DNA of 64,000 nt from UBA9647 sp049522195 (GCA_049522195.1 JBEKOB010000007.1:6577-70576); one strand, 5' to 3'. Shown: positions 18,417-26,694, numbered from the stretch's first letter. Notes: a model not told the origin generated them from the sequence alone. Numbers and translations are program-made.

Positions 18417-18746
18417 ATGAAAATTCAGCTGCGACAGATTTGTCACGCCCGTTCAGGCGACAAAGGAGATTCGGCCAACATCGGCCTTATTGCGCTACGA
18501 GATGAGTATTACCCTGTCATCGCAAAGCAAGTGACAGCAGAGCGAGTCAAGAAGCATTTTGAGGGAATTGTCCTCGGTCCTGTCGAGCGGTACGAAATGC
18601 CAAATATCGGCGCGTTGAATTTCCTCCTTCATAATGCCCTCGGAGGGGGCGGGACGAAATCCCTGAAGAACGACGCTCAGGGGAAAACACTCAGCGCAGC
18701 GCTTCTGCGAATGGAAATTGAAACTGACGAATCAATCACTGTGTAA
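18417..18746 (+). CDS. AtuA C-terminal-domain-like protein
   Basis: A 109-residue protein corresponding to the C-terminal domain normally fused to DUF1446 proteins. It shows the motif ICHARSGDKGDSANIGLIA, then YEMPNIGALNFLLHNALGGGG. The two genes have a 4-bp gap, which implies coupled translation and a two-subunit complex. The start is ATG at 18417. The stop is followed after 2 bp by prfB. Confidence 0.82.
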   Translation: MKIQLRQICHARSGDKGDSANIGLIALRDEYYPVIAKQVTAERVKKHFEGIVLGPVERYEMPNIGALNFLLHNALGGGGTKSLKNDAQGKTLSAALLRMEIETDESITV

Positions 18747-18748
18747 CT

Positions 18749-19853
18749 ATGTTTGAAGACCTGAAAGAGAAGCTCACTGATCAGAAGAAGCGACTTGCGT
18801 CGCTGAGGGGGTATCTTTGACCTCGACAACAAGACTGCCGAGCTCGAGAAGCTCCAGGCCAAAACGCACGAGGAAAATTTCTGGAATGACAACATCTCCG
18901 CTCAGAAGGTGCTTCAGGAGATAAGCGCGAAGAAGGAGTGGGTTGACTCGTGGGGGAAATTGAACAGCCTCGCCGAAGACACTGGCACGCTTATCGAGAT
19001 GGCAGAAGAATCGGATGAGAAGGGGATGGGAGATGAAATCGTCAGCGATCTGAAGAGACTCGAGGACGAGATTGAACGTCTAGAGCTCAAGAACATGCTC
19101 GGCGGAGTCGACGATGCCAAGAACGCGATCCTCACCATCCACTCAGGTGCTGGTGGGACAGAATCCCAGGATTGGGCCGAAATGCTCCTCCGGATGTATA
19201 CGCGGTGGTGCGAGCGCAACGGCTTCAAGGTTAGCCTCGCCGACATGCTTGAGGGCGAAGGGGCGGGCATCAAGAGTGCAACCGTGGAGGTGATAGGACA
19301 GTTCGCCTACGGATATCTCAAGGCCGAAAATGGAGTCCATCGGCTTGTGCGAATCTCTCCATTTGACTCAAATGCGCGGCGTCACACTTCGTTCGCCTCT
19401 GTTTTCGTTTACCCGGAGATTGAAGATGACGTGGAGATAGAAATCAACCCTGCGGATCTTAAGGTTGACACGTTCAGATCAGGAGGAAAAGGGGGGCAGA
19501 ATGTCAACAAGGTCGAGACTGCAGTCCGCATCACGCACGTCCCGTCAGGAATTGTGGTTGCCTGCCAGCAGGAGCGTTCTCAATTTCAGAACCGTGAACG
19601 TGCAATGAAGATGCTGAAATCCCGGTTGTACCAGGTAAGACGGGAAGAAGAGGAAGCACGGCTCAGCGCCATTGAGAGCTCCAAGAAGAGGATCGAGTGG
19701 GGGAGCCAGATTCGTTCATACACTTTTCAGCCGTACACCCTTGTGAAAGATCACCGGACAGGAGTCGAGACAAGCGATGTCCATGGAGTGATGGATGGAG
19801 AGATCGATGCGTTCATCAGGAGCTACCTTCTCGAATGGGGAGCCAAGAAGTAG
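18749..19853 (+). CDS. prfB: Peptide chain release factor 2 (programmed +1 frameshift)
   Basis: Release factor RF2, which terminates translation at UGA and UAA. Translation begins at ATG 18749 and meets an in-frame TGA at 18818-18820. After a +1 shift it continues from GAC at 18819, giving about 367 residues, the normal length. The main frame has the stop-codon recognition tripeptide SPF (RISPFDSNARRHTSFAS) and the catalytic GGQ in SGGKGGQNVNKVE. The shift site has the textbook arrangement, so the gene is intact rather than broken. It lies 2 bp after the AtuA-C gene and 37 bp before the Lol permease genes. Confidence 0.97.
18806..18821 (+). promoter_or_regulatory. RF2 autoregulatory +1 frameshift site
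   Basis: AGGGGG (internal Shine-Dalgarno), TAT, the slippery CTT codon and TGA followed by C match the conserved bacterial RF2 recoding site. Low RF2 slows reading of UGA and favours the shift, raising RF2. Confidence 0.97.
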
Positions 19854-19890
19854 CGGCAGTGCCGCATGACTCTCTGAGACCCCAGATACC

Positions 19891-21114
19891 ATGCCCATAT
19901 CCTTTTTCATAGCGCTTCGCTATCTCCGATCCCGCCGCCATCGGGGTTTCATATCATTTATTACGTTTATCGCTGTGGTTGGCGTTACTCTCGGTGTAGC
20001 CGCTCTCATTATTACCCTGTCTGTGCTCGGAGGCTTTGAGCGCACGATCAAAGAAAACGTCATCAGCTTCACAGCCCATCTCCAGCTCATCAGCTTTCAA
20101 AACCAGCTCCTTCCAAACCCCACTAAGACAATGGAAGTCGTCCTCTCTGAATACCCTGAGGTCAAGAACATCGCCCCCTTTCTGTCCCGTGAAGGAATGA
20201 TACGCGCAGCAAATGGCACCGATGGCATTCTGATCAAAGGAGTTGACCCGAGAAACGACATCTCCGCTGCAAAAACACGAATGGTGGAGGGTTCGTATAA
20301 CCTTGAGCAGCGGGAAAGAGGATTAGAGGGAATTATCCTTGGGCGACGGCTGGCCCAGAAGCTTGACGTAAAAAAAGGGGATAAGGTCCTTCTGATGTCG
20401 CTGGGAGGATCGTCGGTGACCCTTTCTCAGACCAGGGTTATGCAGTTTGAGGTTCGGGGCCTCTACGAAACAGGAATGGCTGAATATGACGAGACCTACA
20501 CATACGTAAATCTCAAGAATGCCCAGCGCCTCTTCGCTGTGGGCCCGATGGTCTCCGGGTTTGACATCCTGGTCCACGACCTCGACAGTCTGGGGTCCCT
20601 GGCTCAGAGGCTCCCTGAACGATTAGGATATCCGTATTATGCCCGCACCACGTATGAGATGAACCGAAACCTGTTCACCTGGATCGAACTGCAGAAAAAG
20701 CCGATTCCGATCATTATCGGACTCATCATCATTGTCGCTACAGTCAATATCATTGGGACTCTCCTTATGATGGTCATGGAAAAAGGGAAGGAGATCGGGA
20801 TCTTACGGGCACTGGGGACCAATCGGCAGAAGCTGACCGGTATCTTTCTTGCGCAAGGGATGTTCATAGCTGTCCTCGGCGTGGTTCTCGGAAACATCAT
20901 CGCGTTTGTTCTTTGCTGGCTTGAGTTACATTATAGGATCATTTCGTTGCCATCGGGGATATATTTCATGACCCATGTTCCAATTGATCTGAACCCAGTT
21001 AACTTCCTTCTCGTCAGCGTCTTGGCTCTCCTCATGTGTTTTCTCTCTTCAATCATTCCATCCCGGATTGCCGCCCACCGTGATCCCATCAGGATGATCA
21101 AGTTCGGATCATGA
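19891..21114 (+). CDS. LolC/LolE-type lipoprotein-releasing permease (first of two)
   Basis: A 407-residue inner-membrane ABC permease of the MacB/LolC type. One N-terminal membrane helix (GFISFITFIAVVGVTLGVAALIITL region) is followed by a large periplasmic domain (residues about 50-270) and three C-terminal helices (IIGLIIIVATVNIIGTLL onward, with MEKGKEIGILRALGT as the coupling region). It should extract lipoproteins from the inner membrane with its partner permease and LolD. It overlaps the next permease gene by 4 bp (ATGA). Confidence 0.92.
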   Translation: MPISFFIALRYLRSRRHRGFISFITFIAVVGVTLGVAALIITLSVLGGFERTIKENVISFTAHLQLISFQNQLLPNPTKTMEVVLSEYPEVKNIAPFLSREGMIRAANGTDGILIKGVDPRNDISAAKTRMVEGSYNLEQRERGLEGIILGRRLAQKLDVKKGDKVLLMSLGGSSVTLSQTRVMQFEVRGLYETGMAEYDETYTYVNLKNAQRLFAVGPMVSGFDILVHDLDSLGSLAQRLPERLGYPYYARTTYEMNRNLFTWIELQKKPIPIIIGLIIIVATVNIIGTLLMMVMEKGKEIGILRALGTNRQKLTGIFLAQGMFIAVLGVVLGNIIAFVLCWLELHYRIISLPSGIYFMTHVPIDLNPVNFLLVSVLALLMCFLSSIIPSRIAAHRDPIRMIKFGS

Positions 21115-22337
21115 GCGTCGAACGATCCATAGCGATCCGGTATTTGATGTCCAAGCGCAAGCTCGGGCTCGTCACGCTCATTTCCATCATTTCCGTCGTA
21201 GGTGTGACCATCGGTGTGGCTGCTCTTGTGATAGTTCTCTCGGTGTTCAATGGGTTCAGCGGTCTCGTGACATCCATCCTTGTCAATTTTGATCCTCACA
21301 TACGAGTCGAATACCCAAAGCAAGTCGATGCGGTCGCATATGAGCCACTGGTGAAGTTTGCTCAGACGCAAGGGGAACTCAAAGGTATAGCCAGCTTCGC
21401 CATTGGGAAAGCAGTAGTTGTGTCCAGGAACTTGAACCGAGTTATCAACGTCAAAGGCATTGAGGTCAATTCGATCGCAAGCGTCTCTGGCTTAAAAGAC
21501 AAACTCGTCCTCGGCACTCTCGATCTCTCAGGATCACGAAACAACGGCATTGTGCTTGGGATGACGCTGGCTGATCGATTAGGTGCAGTCGTCGGAGACA
21601 CCGTATCCGTGGTGAGCCTTGCTGGTTCGGAGGTGGCGCTGCTGCAACTTGGACAACCTTTGATACGGCGATTCCACGTGGTTGGCATCTATGAGTCGAA
21701 CAACAAGGACTATGACTCTTTCTATGCCTTCGTGAACCTCCAGGCGGCACAGTCGCTGTTTGGTATGTCGAACAAGATCAGCGGCGTTGAACTGCGACTT
21801 CAATCTATTGGACAATCAGAGGTCTTTAAGCGGCAGCTTGCTGATCAATTTGGCGATCAATTCCGAATTCTGACCTGGTATGATCTTCATCGTGATCTCT
21901 ATTCCGTGATGAAAATTGAGAGATGGATGGCGTATATCATTCTGTGCCTTATCATTGGGGTCGCATCATTCAACCTTCTCGGATCATTGACAATGTCTGT
22001 TGTCGAGAAGACTCGTGACATTGGCATTCTGAAATCTATGGGTGCGACCAACAAGAGTATTGTCAAAATTTTCATGTTCGAGGGAATCCTTGTTGGTGTC
22101 GTGGGGAGTATGTTGGGACTGGTGCTCGGACTCGTCATCGTCTGGCTGCAGGACCATTATCATTTGTTCCCCCTTGACCCGACTGTCTATATCATTCCTG
22201 CGATTCCAGTAGAGGTACACATTCTCGATCTTGTTGTCGTTGCTGTGACCGCCCTCGGTCTGTGCTCGCTCGCAGCATTGTACCCGGCCAGACGAGCTGC
22301 AAGTTTTGTCCCGGTGGAGGCAATTCGATGGGAATAG
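21111..22337 (+). CDS. LolC/LolE-type lipoprotein-releasing permease (second of two)
   Basis: A 408-residue paralogue of the preceding permease with the same layout: N-terminal RYLMSKRKLGLVTLISIIS helix, periplasmic domain, and C-terminal helices beginning near MAYIILCLIIGVASFNLLG, with VEKTRDIGILKSMGAT as the cytosolic coupling segment. The two copies differ substantially, so they are probably LolC and LolE partners of one heterodimer, although I cannot tell which is which. The start overlaps the previous stop, and lolD begins within its last 10 bp. Confidence 0.92.
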   Translation: MSVERSIAIRYLMSKRKLGLVTLISIISVVGVTIGVAALVIVLSVFNGFSGLVTSILVNFDPHIRVEYPKQVDAVAYEPLVKFAQTQGELKGIASFAIGKAVVVSRNLNRVINVKGIEVNSIASVSGLKDKLVLGTLDLSGSRNNGIVLGMTLADRLGAVVGDTVSVVSLAGSEVALLQLGQPLIRRFHVVGIYESNNKDYDSFYAFVNLQAAQSLFGMSNKISGVELRLQSIGQSEVFKRQLADQFGDQFRILTWYDLHRDLYSVMKIERWMAYIILCLIIGVASFNLLGSLTMSVVEKTRDIGILKSMGATNKSIVKIFMFEGILVGVVGSMLGLVLGLVIVWLQDHYHLFPLDPTVYIIPAIPVEVHILDLVVVAVTALGLCSLAALYPARRAASFVPVEAIRWE

Positions 22338-23038
22338 TCGAAAAGAAAATACTCCTGCGCGCTGAGGGCCTGCATAAAGAATATCCGATGGGGAAAGATC
22401 AACGTCTCCATGTCATCAAAGGCCTCGACATGGAAGTACGTGAAGGGGAGATGGCGGTCATCGTCGGTCCATCGGGCTCAGGGAAGAGCACGCTCCTACA
22501 TTTGCTCGGCGGGCTGGATCGACCATCGTCCGGAAAAGTGGTGGTGGAGAATCTTGATCTCAGTGTTCTCTCTGAAGAGGAGCTTGCGGGATTCCGGAAC
22601 AAGACGTTGGGATTCATCTTCCAGTTTCATCATCTTCTGCCGGAGTTCACCGCTCTCGAAAACGTAGCCATGCCCGCGTTAATCCGGGGCGAAAAGCTCC
22701 GTGAAGCTCAGGGGAGAGCCTCGGCTCTTCTTCAGGAGGTCGGTCTCGAGGAACGATCTGATCACAAACCGAACGAGTTATCGGGTGGAGAACAGCAGCG
22801 CGTGGCGGTGGCACGTGCCCTGATGAATGATCCGCGGCTCGTTCTTGCAGACGAACCGTCGGGGAACCTGGACGAGGAGAACAGCCAGCGCCTGCATCAA
22901 TTGCTCGCAGATTTGGCCCAAAAAAGGGGCCTCACGTTTGTTATCGCCACACATAATCTTGATCTGACGAAACGGGCGCATCGGGTGCTTCAGCTCATCG
23001 ATGGCAAGCTGGTTACGGGACTTCGATCCCTCTCATAA
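22328..23038 (+). CDS. lolD: Lipoprotein-releasing ABC ATPase
   Basis: A 236-residue ABC ATPase powering the two Lol permeases. Walker A is GPSGSGKST, the signature is LSGGEQQRVAVARAL, Walker B is LVLADEPSGNLD and the H-loop is IATHN. FQFHHLLPEFTALENVAMP is the LolD/MacB-type Q-loop region. The start is the ATG at 22328, with GGTGGAGG upstream inside the end of the permease gene. Confidence 0.94.
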   Translation: MGIVEKKILLRAEGLHKEYPMGKDQRLHVIKGLDMEVREGEMAVIVGPSGSGKSTLLHLLGGLDRPSSGKVVVENLDLSVLSEEELAGFRNKTLGFIFQFHHLLPEFTALENVAMPALIRGEKLREAQGRASALLQEVGLEERSDHKPNELSGGEQQRVAVARALMNDPRLVLADEPSGNLDEENSQRLHQLLADLAQKRGLTFVIATHNLDLTKRAHRVLQLIDGKLVTGLRSLS

Positions 23039-23057
23039 CCTCCGCGGGGCATAGGTC

Positions 23058-23085
23058 TTGACATTCACAAGAAATGATGTAAATT
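23058..23085 (+). promoter_or_regulatory. Promoter upstream of the 23.1 kb leader RNA
   Basis: TTGACA, a 16-bp spacer and TAAATT (then TATT). It lies upstream of, not downstream of, the terminator hairpin at 23139, so transcripts from it must either stop there or read into the gene at 23198. Confidence 0.6.
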
Positions 23086-23091
23086 TATTTT

Positions 23092-23170
23092 CGACCCAGG
23101 CGACGGTTACTCCCCTGACTGTCGTCACAAAACGGTCGAGCCCGGCGTACCCCCCAACGCTGGGCTTTTT
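23092..23170 (+). ncRNA. Candidate small RNA or attenuated leader (two hairpins)
   Basis: The predicted transcript of about 79 bases has two hairpins. The first pairs 23101-23109 with 23116-23124 (nine pairs including two G-U) around loop CTCCCC. The second is the terminator at 23139-23170, with loop TACCCCCCAA. Both loops present a run of four or more C, which could pair with purine-rich ribosome-binding sites. It may be a free small RNA or a leader that controls the downstream gene. I do not recognise a named family. Confidence 0.45.
23139..23170 (+). terminator. Rho-independent terminator in front of the 23198 gene
   Basis: Stem AGCCCGGCG with CGCTGGGCT (one G-U), 10-base loop, then TTTTT. 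It lies 27 bp before the start codon of the next gene and downstream of a promoter. Confidence 0.85.
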
Positions 23171-23197
23171 ATTGCGTTCGGTGGATAGGAGAAGCTT

Positions 23198-23485
23198 ATG
23201 GCAAGAGTAGCGTCAAAGGTCGCAGCAAAACGGAAAGCGCCATCGATGGCGCTTCCATTCACGAAAAGGAATTATCAAATTCTTGGTCTCGGACTGCTCG
23301 TGATCATACTTGGGTATGTCGCACTCGGTCAGTCGCCATGGGATGGAACCATGCCGCTCGTTGTGGCACCGATCCTGCTGGTTCTTGGCTACTGCGTCAT
23401 TATCCCACTTGGAATTCTTTATCGCGAAAAGTCAGAAACGCGGCCGGCACCAACTGTGTCGACCGATCAGCCTCCAACGAGCTGA
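23198..23485 (+). CDS. Small membrane protein, DUF3098-like
   Basis: A 95-residue protein with a basic N terminus (RVASKVAAKRKAPS), then FTKRNYQILGLGLLVIILGY and a second helix LVVAPILLVLGYCVIIPLGI. Two membrane segments after an F-x-K-x-NY motif resemble the DUF3098 proteins of Bacteroidota, whose function is unknown. The ATG has a good AGGAGAAG upstream. Expression probably depends on read-through of the terminator at 23139. Confidence 0.75.
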   Translation: MARVASKVAAKRKAPSMALPFTKRNYQILGLGLLVIILGYVALGQSPWDGTMPLVVAPILLVLGYCVIIPLGILYREKSETRPAPTVSTDQPPTS

Positions 23486-23609
23486 ACTCTGCGTTCGCAA
23501 ACGGCTTGGAAGAGAAGGAGGAGCAGTGAGGAATGCCCTTCTGCTGTTCGAATCCAAGAAACCGAGTCTTGTTTTTATCCTCCCTTTTTTTTATTTTATA
23601 TTGAGCTAG

Positions 23610-23637
23610 TTACCTGCAGGCCAGAGTGCATCATATT
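23610..23637 (+). promoter_or_regulatory. Weak promoter candidate for tRNA-Lys and tRNA-Leu
   Basis: TTACCT, a 16-bp spacer and CATATT (extended CATATTTG, one base off TAnnTTTG) end about 18 bp before tRNA-Lys. The -35 is poor, so the assignment rests on position and the -10. Confidence 0.3.
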
Positions 23638-23656
23638 TGGCGCAGGCGTTTTGGTT

Positions 23657-23728
23657 GGGCGTGTAGCTCAGGGGTAGAGCATCTGCCTTTTAAGCAGAGG
23701 GTCGATGGTTCGAGACCATCCACGCTCA
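23657..23728 (+). tRNA. tRNA-Lys (anticodon TTT)
   Basis: The acceptor arm pairs GGGCGTG with CACGCTC (one G-T), and the D arm is GCTC/GAGC. The anticodon stem TCTGC/GCAGA has loop CTTTTAA, and the T arm GATGG/CCATC has loop TTCGAGA. The discriminator is A. Confidence 0.97.
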
Positions 23729-23815
23729 CACTGGCAGATCAGAGATCGGAGATTGGCACGGCGACAGCCGGGAGTAGCACGTTGTACACTGATGTTCGAT
23801 TCTTGATTTGCCATT

Positions 23816-23899
23816 GCCCGGATGGTGGAACTGGCAGACACACCGTCTTGAGGGGGCGGCGCTCGAAAGGGCATACGAGTTCAAGTCTCGTTCCGGGCA
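23816..23899 (+). tRNA. tRNA-Leu (anticodon GAG)
   Basis: A class II tRNA with perfect acceptor arm GCCCGGA/TCCGGGC. The anticodon stem CCGTC/GGCGG has loop TTGAGGG, the long variable arm is GCTC-GAAA-GGGC, and the T arm is ACGAG/CTCGT. It lies 87 bp after tRNA-Lys and is probably co-transcribed with it. Confidence 0.95.
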
Positions 23900-23954
23900 C
23901 TCCAACGCGTGCAGCACTCTGATCGGCTGCAATACTGCTACGAACAAACCTTAG

Positions 23955-23983
23955 AGGGACGGAGAGCTTCTTCGTCCCTTTTC
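23955..23983 (+). terminator. Rho-independent terminator after the tRNA pair
   Basis: Stem AGGGACG with CGTCCCT around an 11-base loop, followed by TTTT. It ends the tRNA transcript 40 bp before the next coding start. Confidence 0.8.
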
Positions 23984-24022
23984 CATTCTGAGACCAGAGG
24001 CCAACTGACTTCGCCCTTCACT

Positions 24023-24643
24023 ATGTTAACACCCCGTACTCGTCTGATCACTACCGTATCCTCTCTCTACACTGTTCGCAAACGAGAAAAAGCGTTCCGT
24101 GCTGTTGAACGAGCTCTTCGGAAAAAGGCGTATCCAATTCGCTTTTTCTCCGAGATCTTCATTCATCTTTCGCTCTTCCTGGGTTACCCGGCGATGCTCG
24201 ACGGGCTTGAACGTTTGGCGGTCATGAAGAGAAGGCAAAAATTCAGCCCCACAACCTCAAAAAGACAGAAGAGTGTAGCGAAGAAAGGTGAGAAGATTCT
24301 ACGGCGAATCTATGGGAAGCAGGCGATGAAGCTCATTTCCCGCCTCGATGGACTTGAAAATGGGCTTGGAACCAGGATTACAGAAGACGCGTATGGGGCC
24401 ATAATGGGGAGGCCGGGTCTTCCTCTGGCCGATCGGGAGGTCATCAACGTCGTGATCCTCTTCCTCGATGGGTTTGAGCCACAACTGTACTCTCATCTTC
24501 GTGGTGCGTTAAGGGTTGGCGTCAAGCCGCGCACACTGCAGTCTGTGTTGCTGCTCGCAGCGAGCATTGCCTCCAAGAACCCGCGCACGGCCATTCAGAT
24601 CTTACGTCGCATTGCCCAGAATCCGAAGCAGGGTTCTTTTTGA
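24023..24643 (+). CDS. Carboxymuconolactone decarboxylase-family protein
   Basis: A 206-residue protein. The N-terminal 100 residues are basic and helical (KREKAFRAVERALRKKAYP, then a lysine-rich linker). The C-terminal half fits the gamma-carboxymuconolactone decarboxylase fold, with GRPGLPLADREVINVVILF and LYSHLRGALRVGVKPRTLQ, where the family His is present. The CxxC of AhpD-type peroxidases is absent, so a thiol peroxidase role is unlikely. The function is unknown. The ATG at 24023 avoids the terminator that the longer open frame would cross. Confidence 0.72.
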   Translation: MLTPRTRLITTVSSLYTVRKREKAFRAVERALRKKAYPIRFFSEIFIHLSLFLGYPAMLDGLERLAVMKRRQKFSPTTSKRQKSVAKKGEKILRRIYGKQAMKLISRLDGLENGLGTRITEDAYGAIMGRPGLPLADREVINVVILFLDGFEPQLYSHLRGALRVGVKPRTLQSVLLLAASIASKNPRTAIQILRRIAQNPKQGSF

Positions 24644-24679
24644 TTTTGACGGCCAGAACTCGTACTTTGAACCAGCACT

Positions 24680-24952
24680 ATGCAGATCGGCGTGCATATC
24701 ATCGTTCAGGGGCTCGTGCAGGGAGTTGGCTTCCGCTACTATGTCTATCGGCATGCGTCCAGGCTCGGCCTTTGCGGGTGGGTTCAGAATCTTTATTCCA
24801 GCGAGGTTGAGCTCGAAGTGGAGGGGGATCGGTCTCTGATCGAGGAATTGATCAAGGAGCTCAAGGTTGGCCCGAGATCTGCTCATGTAAAGGATCTTAA
24901 AATTGAGTGGCAAGACTTCAAAAGTCGGTACCAAGCGTTCGAAATCCGATAA
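24680..24952 (+). CDS. acyP: Acylphosphatase
   Basis: A 90-residue cytosolic acylphosphatase hydrolysing carboxyl-phosphate bonds. The phosphate-binding loop VQGVGFRYYV contains the catalytic Arg, and GWVQNLYSSEVELEVEG contains the catalytic Asn. Length is normal. It lies 36 bp after the CMD-family gene and 4 bp before the preferred ispF start. Confidence 0.94.
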   Translation: MQIGVHIIVQGLVQGVGFRYYVYRHASRLGLCGWVQNLYSSEVELEVEGDRSLIEELIKELKVGPRSAHVKDLKIEWQDFKSRYQAFEIR

Positions 24953-24956
24953 AGCC

Positions 24957-25448
24957 GTGGAAATTGCTCCACGGGTTGGCATTGGGTATGATGTTCACGC
25001 ATTCGCGCCGGGACGTAAGCTCGTCCTTGGAGGTGTTCACATACCATACCCGTTTGGATTGGTTGGCCATTCCGACGCTGATGTCTTGCTGCACGCACTC
25101 TGTGATGCCCTGCTGGGAGCGGCTGCGCTCGGCGACATCGGCAAACACTTCCCTGATACGAATCCGAAATACAAAGACATCTCAAGTCTCGTCCTGTTGC
25201 GCCACGTAGGCAGATTGATTGCGAAAAGCGGTTTTCGAATCGTCCACCTAGATGCTACTATCATCTTGCAGCAACCGAAGGTTCTTCGGTATTCGGCACA
25301 GATCGTCAGAAACATTGCCGAAGCTCTGAGCATTGAGCCAGAACACATCTCGATTAAGGCAACTACGAATGAAGGTCTCGGGTTCATTGGAAGGGGAGAA
25401 GGGTGTGCAGCGCTGGCCACCGCAACCATTGTTCCCTCCGGAATCTGA
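24957..25448 (+). CDS. ispF: 2-C-methyl-D-erythritol 2,4-cyclodiphosphate synthase
   Basis: A 163-residue MEP-pathway enzyme forming the cyclic diphosphate precursor of isoprenoids. GIGYDVHAF holds the zinc-ligand Asp and His, and HSDADVLLHALCDALLGAAALGDIGKHFPD is the signature region (third zinc ligand in HSDAD). The C-terminal TTNEGLGFIGRGEG is typical. I prefer GTG at 24957, 4 bp after the acyP stop, because it gives the normal N-terminal length; TTG at 24903 would add 18 low-similarity residues inside acyP. No clear Shine-Dalgarno sequence is seen for either. Confidence 0.95.
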   Translation: MEIAPRVGIGYDVHAFAPGRKLVLGGVHIPYPFGLVGHSDADVLLHALCDALLGAAALGDIGKHFPDTNPKYKDISSLVLLRHVGRLIAKSGFRIVHLDATIILQQPKVLRYSAQIVRNIAEALSIEPEHISIKATTNEGLGFIGRGEGCAALATATIVPSGI

Positions 25449-25457
25449 AAGCGCTCA

Positions 25458-26084
25458 GTGGAAGAACTCATTCGTCGCCTCTCGGCCCTCAATCCCATAT
25501 GGGTGTATCTCACTGTCTCGGGCTTCGCTTTTCTGGAAAATGTTTTCCCCCCTCTCCCGAGCGATGTCGTTGTCCTTTTTGTCGGGTCGCTCGTCGGAGT
25601 TGGAACAATCGATTTCACGGTCGCCCTCATCATAACAACCATTGGCAGCACCATCGGGTTTGTCCTGATGTACAAAGTGGGCGACTGGTTCGGTCTGAAG
25701 ATCCTGGAAACGGGTAAACTTCGGTTTATTCCTGTCGACAAAGTGCACAAGGTCGAAGGATGGTTCAGAAAATACGGATACTTTCTCATCGTGGTGAACC
25801 GGTTTCTGACCGGAACGAGAGCGGTGGTTTCATTTATCGCGGGCATGTCGGAGTTGCCCTTCACGGCCACGACTATTCTGTCGTTTATAAGCGCATTGGT
25901 GTGGAATTTTCTTCTGCTGTTTGCCGGCAAAGAACTCGGTCAGAACTGGCAGGTCATAGGCTCCTACCTGGCCGCCTACAGCAAAGCGGTCACGCTCATG
26001 CTCGTGCTGATAGTGCTCCTTCTTGTTCTGAGCTACGTGTACAGACGGTCAAAACCGGGCAACGGTTCGAAGAAGCCGGTCTGA
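25458..26084 (+). CDS. DedA-family membrane protein
   Basis: A 208-residue inner-membrane protein of the DedA (SNARE-associated/VTT) family, several members of which have been linked to lipid flipping and membrane homeostasis. Family marks are FLENVFPPLPSDVVV near the N terminus, the glycine-rich second helix, and the FxxxxRFxxGxR-like NRFLTGTRAVVSFIAGMS. Four to five membrane segments are visible. The start is GTG, 9 bp after ispF. The next two genes (PAP2 phosphatase and lnt) also act on membrane lipids. Confidence 0.9.
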   Translation: MEELIRRLSALNPIWVYLTVSGFAFLENVFPPLPSDVVVLFVGSLVGVGTIDFTVALIITTIGSTIGFVLMYKVGDWFGLKILETGKLRFIPVDKVHKVEGWFRKYGYFLIVVNRFLTGTRAVVSFIAGMSELPFTATTILSFISALVWNFLLLFAGKELGQNWQVIGSYLAAYSKAVTLMLVLIVLLLVLSYVYRRSKPGNGSKKPV

Positions 26085-26106
26085 ACACTCAACAGAAAGG
26101 TTGTCA

Positions 26107-26694
26107 GTGAACGATTTACTCCTGGAGATGGATCGTAGCCTGTTCTACTTCTGTAACCAGGGTCTGCGGAACTGGTTCTTCGACGCCATCCTTCCCTTTG
26201 TAACAGACCTGAACCGAAAGCCGATTGCACTTGTGGTTGTTGGAATCCTCTGGCTGCTGCTCCTGACGAAAGGTGGACGTCATGGGCGGATTGCGGCGCT
26301 CCTCCTCATTCCGACGATCACGCTAAGCGATCAGTTGAACAGCTCTATGCTGAAGTATATCATCGAACGCGCTCGCCCATGCCACGAGCTGGCGAATGTT
26401 CATCTTCTCGTGGGCTGCGGAAGCGGTTATTCATTTCCCTCATCACACGCCGTCAACAATTTCGCCGGAGCAATCGTTCTTGCATACTTCATACCCAAAT
26501 GGACCTGGACCTTCTTTTCTTTCGCCGCGCTCGTCGCGTTTTCCCGGGTCTACGTCGGAGTCCACTATCCGTCCGATGTCATCGGCGGCGCGTTCCTTGG
26601 GCTGGCCATCGGAGCTGCTGTGATTACAGCCTTCCGCGTCTTCGAAGAATGGTGGATCAGACGAAGAAGCTCATCGGCAGTAGTGGGCAAATGA
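26107..26694 (+). CDS. PAP2-family membrane phosphatase
   Basis: A 195-residue membrane protein with the three phosphatase motifs: KYIIERARP (KxxxxxxRP), PSSHA (PSGH-like) and SRVYVGVHYPSDVIGG (SRxxxxxHxxxD). It may dephosphorylate undecaprenyl diphosphate or phosphatidate-type lipids; the family does not settle the substrate. The start is GTG at 26107, with AAAGG 6 bases upstream. A TTG at 26101 would abut that site. It overlaps lnt by 4 bp. Confidence 0.9.
   Translation: MNDLLLEMDRSLFYFCNQGLRNWFFDAILPFVTDLNRKPIALVVVGILWLLLLTKGGRHGRIAALLLIPTITLSDQLNSSMLKYIIERARPCHELANVHLLVGCGSGYSFPSSHAVNNFAGAIVLAYFIPKWTWTFFSFAALVAFSRVYVGVHYPSDVIGGAFLGLAIGAAVITAFRVFEEWWIRRRSSSAVVGK

Noticed and set aside
18749..18820. 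prfB as a pseudogene because of an early TGA
   Set aside because: The stop is part of the conserved recoding signal, so the gene is functional.
19853..19865. Terminator after prfB
   Set aside because: The stem is only 4 bp with a 5-base loop and no T tract; the Lol genes probably share the transcript.
23909..24022. Upstream start for the CMD-family gene
   Set aside because: The extension would be translated through the tRNA terminator and the first codons abut tRNA-Leu.
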